Shown: in pieces, positions 51,371 to 59,600 of the stretch
Position numbering within the stretch: the stretch's first letter is position 1
How the letters are laid out: every line of letters begins with the position of its first letter
Assembly: GCF_030295405.1 (NCBI RefSeq)
Contig: NZ_AP027080.1
Location: 3,456,001 to 3,520,000, forward strand
Source: Mesoterricola silvestris
Lineage (GTDB): Bacteria > Acidobacteriota > Holophagae > Holophagales > Holophagaceae
Direction: 5' to 3'
Length of the DNA: 64,000 nucleotides
Notes under the pieces: model-generated
Databases searched by the model: none
The model's input: only the letters and a program-made list of their open reading frames with translations
What the model was told of the DNA's origin: nothing
Made by a program: the position numbers and the translations under genes

Positions 51371-53215
51371 ATGAATATCTCCCGTTCCTTCCGGTCCGCA
51401 TTACGTTTCCTGGGCCTGGCGGCCCTCGGCGCGCTCGTCGCCTGCGGCGGCTCCGGCGCCGGATCCAAACCCGCGGCCGTGACGGGCACCGGCAGCCTGA
51501 ACCTCGCGGTCACCGATGCCCCCTCCGACGCCTGGCAGCAGGTCTCCGTGGTGCTCAAGACCGCCAGCCTGCGCAACCAGGCCGACCAGTCCTGGACCCA
51601 GGTGTGGGCCGCGGATCCGGCCAACCCCGCCTCGGGCGTGGTGAACCTGGTGGATCTGGCCAGCGTGGCCGAACTGCTGGGCAAGGTCCCCGTGGCCGCG
51701 GGCACCTATGACCGGCTCCAGCTCACCATCGACACCACCCCCGCCTCCATGACCCTGGTGGACGACAGCGGCGCGACCATCCCCGCCGCCGACATCACCG
51801 TCATCGATCCCTCCGGCAAGGGCCAGATCAACGTCGTCATCGATCCCTCCCTGCAGGTGGCCGCGGGCGCCACCGCGAGCCTCCAGGCGGACTTCGACCT
51901 GGCCCACCCCCTCTCCATCGTCCAGGAGACCGTGGGCGGCGTGCAGAAGGTCGTCCTGAACCTCCAGGTGCGCCACAAGGCCCTGCCCACCCGGATCCAG
52001 GACCTGCAGTTCGCCCGGAAACTGGGCAAGGTGACCGCCGCCACCACCACCGGCTTCACCCTCACCGACGCCCGGGGCGCCACCTTCACCTACGGCGTGG
52101 ACGCCAACACCCTCTACATGGACGCCGACGCCAAGGCCACTGGCACCCTGGCCGGGCTCACCGTGAACGCCTACGCCCTGGTGGCCTCCAACCTCAATGC
52201 CGACGGAAGCCTCTACGCCCGGCGCGTGTGGTACGCCGCGGACGCGGCCACCTTGCCGGCGCGCACCCCCGAGGGCCTCGTGCGCCGGGTCAACGCCGCC
52301 GCCGGCACCTTCACGGTCTTCTCCAAGGCCATCGCCGCGTCCACCATGCGGGAGCGCTGGGGAGGCCAGACCGTGAAGGTGGACGCCAACACCGTCTGGA
52401 CCTTCCACACCACGGTCCCCATGGGCCAGGGCACCGGCCCCCTCGCCGACATCTGGCGCGGCGTCCGGGTCGATGTGCAGCTGGATGCCGCCGGCACCAC
52501 CGCCACCGCGGTCAATGTCAACAATGCGCATGACGAAGGCTACATCACCTCCGTATCCGCCACCGGCCTCACCTTCGGCTGGCCCGGGCGCACCCAGATG
52601 CCCATGGCCATGGGCGTCCGTTTCGGCCCCGACGATGAGAGCGGACGGAACTGGCCCTACTACCAGAATCCCGCCGACGCCGCCCACGCCTTCAGCTGGT
52701 GGTACTTCGGCCTGCCCTCCAGCGCCTCCACCGTGGTCAAGGACCTGCAGGACACCGCCGCCGCGGCCACCGGCGCCAACCTTCCGGTCATGGGGTACGC
52801 CAACCTCTACTGGGACACCGTTTCCGGCGGCTGGCAGGCCTACCAGCTGGTGCTGGCCCCCAACGCCCTGCCCGTGGCCACCGTCACCCGGGCCTACACG
52901 GACGGTCCCGCCGCGGGATCCGGCACGGTGGGCGTCACCTTCCGCACGCCCTTCGCGGCGGCCACCACCAACCCCCTGACCGTGACCCTCGACTACGCGG
53001 GGGATCTCCAGACCGTGGTGGAGGCCCTCACCTGGAACAGTTCCACGCGCCTCCTCACCTTCCAGGCGCCGGTGGACCACGCCCAGTGGGCCGCGCTCCT
53101 GGTGCCCCCCGCGGCCCCGGCCCTGGGCGCCACCCGCATCTGGGTCCGCCCCGTGAAGAACGGCGCCGCCTTCGACTGGCACGCCTACAACGTCGAGGTG
53201 TTCACCTCCAACTGA
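51371..53215 (+). CDS. DUF4382/DUF5666-type lipoprotein
   Basis: 614 residues from the ATG at 51371 (GGAG upstream). Lipoprotein signal with lipobox LVAC (Cys about 24), then a short Gly/Ser linker. N-terminal DUF4382 (TGTGSLNLAVTDAPSDAWQQ) at about 38-190; a DUF5666-like run of beta domains follows (KVTAATTTGFTLTD, LVRRVNAAAGTFTVF). Thr/Ala-rich, probably on the cell surface or in the periplasm. Functions of both domains are unknown. It overlaps the convergent LDH-like gene by 14 bp. Confidence 0.85.
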   Translation: MNISRSFRSALRFLGLAALGALVACGGSGAGSKPAAVTGTGSLNLAVTDAPSDAWQQVSVVLKTASLRNQADQSWTQVWAADPANPASGVVNLVDLASVAELLGKVPVAAGTYDRLQLTIDTTPASMTLVDDSGATIPAADITVIDPSGKGQINVVIDPSLQVAAGATASLQADFDLAHPLSIVQETVGGVQKVVLNLQVRHKALPTRIQDLQFARKLGKVTAATTTGFTLTDARGATFTYGVDANTLYMDADAKATGTLAGLTVNAYALVASNLNADGSLYARRVWYAADAATLPARTPEGLVRRVNAAAGTFTVFSKAIAASTMRERWGGQTVKVDANTVWTFHTTVPMGQGTGPLADIWRGVRVDVQLDAAGTTATAVNVNNAHDEGYITSVSATGLTFGWPGRTQMPMAMGVRFGPDDESGRNWPYYQNPADAAHAFSWWYFGLPSSASTVVKDLQDTAAAATGANLPVMGYANLYWDTVSGGWQAYQLVLAPNALPVATVTRAYTDGPAAGSGTVGVTFRTPFAAATTNPLTVTLDYAGDLQTVVEALTWNSSTRLLTFQAPVDHAQWAALLVPPAAPALGATRIWVRPVKNGAAFDWHAYNVEVFTSN

Positions 53216-54416
53216 GGCCCAGCCGCGCCATGCGGTCCTGAAGCAGCAGGTGGAGCTCCTCCACCTGCCGCTTCACCTCCGGCGCGAGCCGCCGCCGCGT
53301 GGGCCCCAGGCCCCAGCGGAGCCGGCAGGGGGAACCGAAGTAGACCCCGTCCACGAAGCTGCTGGCCAGCACCTCCCGCCCCGCCAGGAGGCGGGGCAGC
53401 GTGAGCACGATGGAGGAGAGGGCGGGCCCGATGTAGGGCAGGAAGCCCAGGTCCCGCACCCGGTAGTTGCCGGTGCGCGCCGCACGGGTCATGGCCTCGC
53501 ACAGGGCGGGGTCGGGCCCCGCGGGGTCGTCGTAGACCAGCACTTCCGTGGAGTGGGGCCCGTAGGGCACCCCCCGCCGCGCCACGCGCTCCCCCTGCCC
53601 AGCCGCCTCCGCCGCGGCCATGGCCCGGCCCCACATGACCCCCAGGGCCAGGCCCCCCACCCGTTCCGGGGCGAGGCCCGTGCCCAGCCATGCGCCTTCC
53701 GGGGCGTTGCTGTCGTGGAAGGCGGTCTGGGCCAGGACCTCCACCGGATCGGACACCATGAGGAAGAGCCCCGCGAACCCTTCGGCGTTGGCGGCCTCCA
53801 GGGCCCCCTTCAGGCATTCCCGGTTGGGCCCGAACTGGGTGAGGCGCACCTCGCCCTCCGTCCCCAGGGGCGGCACCGCGCTGGCCGCCGCGAAGAGGAA
53901 GGCGTCGCAGCGCCGCATCATCTCCCCCAGCCCCGCCGCCTCCACCTGGGGCAGGCGGGACCCCGCCCTCCACCGGGCCACGGACCCCAGCTCCTGCACC
54001 ATGCGCTCGAGATTGCCCCCGTCGCAGTCGTGGATCAGCAGGGTGCCGATGCCGCTGCCCGCGCAGGCCGCCAGCGCCGACGCCGCGAGCCCCCCCACCC
54101 GCCCCAGCCCCGAGATCCCCACCGTGAAGCTCCGGCCCCGGGCCGGCTCCGCCATCCTCCGGAGATACCTGGGAACCCCCGGCGCATCCCGGAGGTACGT
54201 CCAGTCCTTCCCACCCCCCTCCCAGAGCACCGCCACCCCCCCGCCCGGAGCCACCCGCCCCCGCGCGATCCAGGGCTCCGCGCGCGGATCCCCGTCCACC
54301 GGCGCCAGGACGATCTCCGCCCCCCCCGAGGACCGCTTGCGCACCCCCCACCCCAGGCGTTCCGCCATGACCGGATCCCCCGCCAGCGCCGCGCGCCCAT
54401 CCCCGAAGAGCCTCAT
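53202..54416 (-). CDS. Lactate/malate dehydrogenase-like NAD-binding protein
   Basis: 404 residues from the ATG at 54416, preceded by GGGAG with good spacing; an ATG at 54461 is weaker. The first about 95 residues match nothing I know. Then a Rossmann core: VGISGLGRVGGLAASALA (about 99-116), LIHDCDGGNLERMVQELGS and FLMVSDPVEVLAQT, aligning with the LDH/MDH NAD domain (DPVDV-like). GPHSTEVLVYDD may hold the catalytic His, although GxHG is usual. A third of the usual active-site Arg residues cannot be placed, so substrate is unknown. Confidence 0.65.
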   Translation of the reverse strand: MRLFGDGRAALAGDPVMAERLGWGVRKRSSGGAEIVLAPVDGDPRAEPWIARGRVAPGGGVAVLWEGGGKDWTYLRDAPGVPRYLRRMAEPARGRSFTVGISGLGRVGGLAASALAACAGSGIGTLLIHDCDGGNLERMVQELGSVARWRAGSRLPQVEAAGLGEMMRRCDAFLFAAASAVPPLGTEGEVRLTQFGPNRECLKGALEAANAEGFAGLFLMVSDPVEVLAQTAFHDSNAPEGAWLGTGLAPERVGGLALGVMWGRAMAAAEAAGQGERVARRGVPYGPHSTEVLVYDDPAGPDPALCEAMTRAARTGNYRVRDLGFLPYIGPALSSIVLTLPRLLAGREVLASSFVDGVYFGSPCRLRWGLGPTRRRLAPEVKRQVEELHLLLQDRMARLGLSWR

Positions 54417-54545
54417 ATCCCGCTCCCGCAGCCATGTTCCTGTAATTTTGCCGAAGAGCATAGCACAGGCGGTTGCGCCGACCCAGCCTGACAATCCGCC
54501 CCTTCCGAAGCGTCCCTGCCGGGGGTTCCCCGTTTCCTGGGGGAG

Positions 54546-54800
54546 GTTCCTGTGGAGCGTTCCGACCCACCGGTGTTCCAACACCCGCCGCGACCCAACG
54601 GTAGCGTGAGCAGCATGGCTGCTGCTCACGCTGGCCGTTGTCCATTGGGGATCGGGAGAGGGGAACCGGGAACCGGGAACCGGGAACCGCCCACCCCCCA
54701 CGACTCCACCACCCTTGCCCGGATACGGCAGAGCGCTCGCAGGCATACTGCCTGCGAGCGCTCACGGTGGGTCGGCGCACCTGACAGGAACCCCGGTGTC
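54546..54800. repeat. Family A repeat element with two hairpins and a GGGAACC array
   Basis: Hairpins at 54603-54632 (12-bp stem AGCGTGAGCAGC, 6-base loop) and 54732-54762 (14-bp perfect stem AGCGCTCGCAGGCA, loop TAC) are flanked outwards by CGACCCAC/GTGGGTCG and GTTCCTG/CAGGAAC segments shared with the 62 kb element. Between them is a tandem array, four copies of GGGAACC at 54661-54688. No gene in 54417-54872. The element separates two minus-strand genes rather than a convergent pair. Confidence 0.75.
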
Positions 54801-54872
54801 CCGGCCCCGCGATCCGGAACCCGGCCCACCCCCCATCGGCCACCGGCAGGAACCGCCGGGACCGGCCGATCC

Positions 54873-56246
54873 CTACACGATGCCCTGGTCGATCATGGAG
54901 TTGGCCACCTTGATGAACCCCCCGATGTTCGCCCCCAGCACGTAGTTTCCCGGATCGCCGTACTCGTTTGCGGTGTCTACGCAGGTTTTGTGGATGCGCT
55001 TCATGATGGTGTGGAGGCGCATGTCCACCTCCTCCGTGCCCCAGCTGGAGAAGCTGGCGTTCTGGGCCATCTCCAGGCCGGAGGTGGCCACGCCGCCGGC
55101 GTTGGCGGCCTTGCCGGGGCCGTAGAGGATCTTGTTCCGGAGGAAGACCTCCACGGCGTCAGGGGTGCTGGGCATGTTGGCGCCTTCGGAGACCACGAAG
55201 CAGCCGTGGTCCACGAGCATCTGGGCCTCTTCCTTGTTCACCTCGTTCTGGGTGGCGCTGGGGAAGGCCACGTCGCACTTCACGAACCAGGGGCGCATGC
55301 CCTCGAAGTACTCGCACTTGAACTTGTCGGCGTATTCCTGGATGCGGCCGCGGCGGTTGTTCTTGAGGTCCAGCACGTAGGCCAGCTTCTCGGCGTCGAT
55401 GCCGTTCTTGTCCACGATGGTGCCGTTGCTGTCGGAAAGGGTGATGACCTTGCCGCCGAAGTGGTTCACCTTCTGGACGGTGTACTGGGCCACGTTGCCC
55501 GAGCCCGAGACGGCGCAGGTCTTGCCCTTGAGGCTGTCGCCGCGGGTGTTGAGCATCTCCTCGGCGAAGTAGGTGGCGCCGTAACCCGTGGCTTCGGGCC
55601 GGATCAGGGAGCCGCCCCAGGCCAGGCCCTTGCCGGTGAGCACGCCCTCCCAGGAGTGGGTGAGCTTCTTGAACTCGCCGAAGAGGTAGCCGATCTCGCG
55701 CCCGCCCACGCCGATGTCGCCCGCGGGCACGTCGATGTTGGCGCCGATGTGGCGGTACAGCTCCTTCATGAACGCCTGGCAGAAGCGCATGACCTCCCAG
55801 TCCGACTTGCCCTTGGGATCGAAGTCCGACCCGCCCTTGGCGCCGCCCATGGGCACCGTCGTTAGGCTGTTCTTGAGGACCTGCTCGAAGCCCAGGAACT
55901 TCAGGATGCCCAGGTTCACCGACGGATGCAGACGCAGCCCTCCCTTGTAGGGCCCGATGGCGTTGTTGAACTCCACCCGGTAGGCCTTGTTCACGTGGAT
56001 CTCGCCCTTGTCGTCCTGCCAGGTGACCCGGAACTGGATGATGCGGTCGGGCTCGGTGATGCGCTCCAGGATCCGGTGGCTGAGGTACTCGGGGTGGCGC
56101 TCCAGGCAGGGCACGAGGGTTTCCACGACCTCCTTCACCGCCTGGTGGAATTCGTTCTCGCCCGGATTCTTGGCGATGAGCCGGTCGAAGAACATCTGGA
56201 CGTACTGGCTGACACTGGAGACGGGGAGGGCGAGGGTGAAGGCCAT
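54873..56246 (-). CDS. gdhA: Glutamate dehydrogenase (NADP-type)
   Basis: 457 residues. Reversible amination of 2-oxoglutarate to glutamate. PYKGGLRLHPSVN, VPMGGAKGG (catalytic Lys), DVPAGDIGVGGREIG and SGSGNVAQY (NADP turn, Ser-rich) mark the hexameric GdhA type. Full length. AGGAGT precedes the ATG. A good sigma-70 promoter overlapped by an inverted repeat lies about 160 nt upstream, so its expression is probably controlled. Confidence 0.96.
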   Translation of the reverse strand: MAFTLALPVSSVSQYVQMFFDRLIAKNPGENEFHQAVKEVVETLVPCLERHPEYLSHRILERITEPDRIIQFRVTWQDDKGEIHVNKAYRVEFNNAIGPYKGGLRLHPSVNLGILKFLGFEQVLKNSLTTVPMGGAKGGSDFDPKGKSDWEVMRFCQAFMKELYRHIGANIDVPAGDIGVGGREIGYLFGEFKKLTHSWEGVLTGKGLAWGGSLIRPEATGYGATYFAEEMLNTRGDSLKGKTCAVSGSGNVAQYTVQKVNHFGGKVITLSDSNGTIVDKNGIDAEKLAYVLDLKNNRRGRIQEYADKFKCEYFEGMRPWFVKCDVAFPSATQNEVNKEEAQMLVDHGCFVVSEGANMPSTPDAVEVFLRNKILYGPGKAANAGGVATSGLEMAQNASFSSWGTEEVDMRLHTIMKRIHKTCVDTANEYGDPGNYVLGANIGGFIKVANSMIDQGIV

Positions 56247-56410
56247 AAATCACTCCTGAGGTAGGCCCCGGGGGGCTGGGTTGGGTTGCGGGAGGAAGGC
56301 AGGGCCGGCCGAACCCCGGCCGGAAAGCGGGCAGACCAGAAGCAGGAGGCTCGATCCAGCCGTGGCCGGCCTCCGGGAACACTTTGCTACCCTCAGCGTT
56401 CTCGGCCCCA

Positions 56411-56438
56411 ATTATCAGAAGGTACCTTTTGGGGTCAA
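56411..56438 (-). promoter_or_regulatory. Sigma-70 promoter of gdhA
   Basis: On the minus strand: -35 TTGACC (56433-56438), 16 bp, -10 GATAAT (56411-56416). Start near 56404, leaving about 158 nt of leader before the gdhA ATG. Confidence 0.7.
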
Positions 56439-56457
56439 CAACAATTTCAACCCAAAA
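56427..56457. promoter_or_regulatory. Inverted repeat over the gdhA -35 (possible operator)
   Basis: TTTTGGG and CCCAAAA, 17 bp apart, in an AT-rich patch; one arm lies on the -35 hexamer. A nitrogen or carbon regulator could compete with RNA polymerase here. The rest of 56247-56675 shows no gene; 56500-56675 should contain the end of the 56676 transcript but I see no convincing terminator. Confidence 0.5.
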
Positions 56458-56675
56458 TAAAACCTGTGATATCCATCACGAAGAAGCCTGAATGCATTAA
56501 ATGATTCATTCCTTTCCCATCGGATCGCCTGTTGGCTCGTTTTTTAGCCGTTCAAGCCGATCGCTCTTTCCTTTGACACTTCGAAAACCCGCCCTTCCCG
56601 CCCCCGACTCCCCCGCAAACCGCCCCCCCCCGGGCTGCCGGGATGCGGTTTTACGAACAGGAAACGCGTGGGCGG

Positions 56676-59600
56676 TCAGCGCTTTCCCCACCCTGCTCGG
56701 TGGTCCTTGTGGGCATCCGGCAGAAGCCGGGCCAGGGCTTCCAGGTCCTGGGCGATGAATTCGCTGGGGGCGCAGTCCCGGGGCGGCACGAAGCCCCGGG
56801 GGAAGGGCGGGCACCGGGGATGGCGCACCACGGCGGCCAGGTCCGCCAGGCTCAGGATGCGGCCTTCGTGGGCCCGGAAGGCGTCCTCCAGCACCTGGAA
56901 GAGGAGGGCGGACTGCTCCAGGGCCAGGCGGGAGAAGTCCAGGGCCTCCTCGGATCCCAGGCCCAGGGGATGGGGGTCGTGGTAGGGGAGGCAGTCGTTC
57001 AGGCTGGGCGTGAGGGACAGCCCCATGGAGCGGCGGTCCCGGATGGTCCAGCCCCCCACGAAGGGGATCACGGCGCTCTCCCGCACCACCCCGCGCCAGT
57101 GGGGCACCACCAGCCCGGTGCGGTGGGGCAGGCCGGCCATGTGCAGGGCGGCGTTCACGGAGGCGCTGGTGGCGCCCACGAAGATCTCCCGCAGGCGGAT
57201 CTTCACCTTCCGGCAGGCCTCCTGGATCCGCACCACCTGGTCCGCGCCGTCCAGGAAGGGGACCAGCAGGATCGCGTTGCGGCCCAGTTCGCGGGCGGTG
57301 GTCAGCTGGCGCTCGAGGCTGGGGCTGCCGAAGGAGGGATCCACCCCCGCCTCGTAGCCCTGGGCCGTGAGGCAGCGCTCCAGGTCCAGGGAGAGGGTCG
57401 GGATATCGCCGATGGTGTCCCGGGAGAACTGGCGGCCCAGGCCCAGGGCCACCCAGCCCGGGCCCTCCCCGTCCAGGCGCTCCTGGGTCCAGGCCGAAAG
57501 CTGGCGCTTGATCTCCTTTTCGTGGATGTGCAGGAGCCCGCTGCCCGGCACGCGGTCCGCGAAGAACCCCGCCAGGGCCCGGCGCAGCTGGAGGATGACC
57601 GCCTCCACCGGTGCCTCCCCCAGGTAGGGGTGCTGGAGGAGCTGTTCGAGGTCGTGGATCATCACCAGGGGGCGCGTGAGCTCGATGCCGGCCCAGCGCA
57701 GCCCGCTGGGGCCCGCGGCCCGGTCCCCCAGCCAGCCCGCGCCGTGGTGGCGCAGGAGCTTCCAGAGGCGCTCCCCGCCCTCCTCCGGCACGCCGAAAAG
57801 GGCGAACAACAGCCCCTCGCCGAACCACTGGCCGATGATGCGCGACAGGAGCTGGTCCAGGTCCACCAGGGAGGGATCCCGCGGGCCGCAGCCCACGGCT
57901 TCCACCAGGGCCCCCGATCCCATCAGCCTGCCCCCGGCCAGGCCCGCCAGGGATTCGTCCCCCAGGGCCACGGGCAGGGCCGCCGCGGTGCCCGCGACCC
58001 AGGTGATGGCGGCCAGGTCCTCCCCGGTCTCCCGGGACTGGAGGACCGCGGTGCGGGGCGCGTGCCCCGTCCAGCGCGTGGCCGCGCGCGCCGCCTCCAG
58101 CTGGGCCAGGGGCACCAGGCCCGGGGGGAGCCCCCTGCCCTCCCGGGAGAAGCGCAGCTTCCACTGGGACTCGAAGATCTCCTCCTTGCGGGCGGGATAG
58201 TTCACGTAGAGCCGGCGCTCCAGCAGGGTCCGGGCCACGAGGGGATCGCAGTAGGGATCCAGCTCCCCGCGGCGGTCGAAGGCCTCCCGCAGGGAGGTGC
58301 TGGACACCGCCCTCATGCGGGCCCCCACCTGGAAGACCTGCACCTCGGCCGTGAACTGCTCCAGCATGCCCTCCCAGCGCCGGGAATGGGCCTCCTCGCG
58401 GGTGATGACCAGGTGGGGCACCGCCCAGATGGGTGATGCGGGGTCGCGGTAGGCCGAGGCCCCCTCCAGGACGTCGGTGCCGACGATGAGGTGCAGCGGA
58501 CGCCGGCCCAGGTTGCGCTGGAGGCCCCGCAGGCTCTCCGGGTTGGCGATGTTCACGGGGGGATCGAAGGGGAAGATGTAGGCCCCGGGGATGGTGGACA
58601 GGGCCATCCAGGCCAGGTCGTCCCGCACGTAGCGGGGCTGGGCGTGCTTGCGCCAGGAGAAGTCGTCCACCTGGACGAACACCTCTTCGCAATGGGCCAG
58701 GGCCTTGTGCACCATCTCGCCGTGGGCGGAGGTGAAGGGATCGAAGGTCCCGGGCAGGAACCCCACCCGGGGGGCCCGGGGGAAGTCCACGGGGCAGGCG
58801 CCCAGGGCTTTGTCCAGGCTCGACAGGGCCTCGGCCGCCAGGAAGAAGCGGGCCCGCTCCCCGGGAAGGTGCCGCACCAGGGTCAGGGCCTTCTTGGTGA
58901 TGTGGGCGAGGATGGGCGCCAGACGGGAATCGGGCGACCCGCGCAGCCAGTCCAGGAGCAGGGCCAGGTGGGCGTACCCCTCGTGGGCCACGGAAACCCG
59001 GCTGTCGGCCAGGGCCCCCAGGACAAGCCCGGCGAGGCGCAGGATGCGGGCCATGGATTCCCTGGGCAGGGCCAGGATGAGCCAGGTGGAGGCCTGGATC
59101 AGGAGCTGCTGGAGGGCCTCCGCCCCCCGGCGCGCGTCCAGGGCCATGTCGTCCAGGAGCTCGTCCAGTTCCTGGGCCGGAAGGCTCGCCAGCAGGGGCC
59201 CCAGGAACCGGGGCAGGTACCGCGTCACCCCCTCCCCGTCCAGTTGCAGGGAGCGGAGCAGTTCGATGGCGAGGTCGTTGCGCTGGGTGTCCGTGAGGAG
59301 CGGGATCAGTCCCACCAGGCAGCGCCCCGCGTGGAAGCGGGTGCCCTCCACGCGGCTCACCTTCAGGAGGTTGGCCAGGTGGAAGCCCACCTCCCCCGCC
59401 AGGCGCGAATCGAAGTTCGAGCCCTCCACCAGGGAGACCAGGAAATCGCAGGCGACCTTCTTCTCCACCCACCCGGTCTGGCCCTTGAGGTTGCGAAGCA
59501 TCACTTCCCGGATGGGGCTGCGGCCCTTGGCGCGCAGCTCCCGGCACTGCTCGGCCAGGGCCGTGCGCCCCGAAAGCGCGGCGCAGCGCTCCAGCAGGAA

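Noticed and set aside
54661-54688. GGGAACC array as a CRISPR or replication iteron
   Set aside because: The heptamers have no spacers, and no cas, rep or dnaA genes are near. A simple tandem repeat inside a repeat element is enough.
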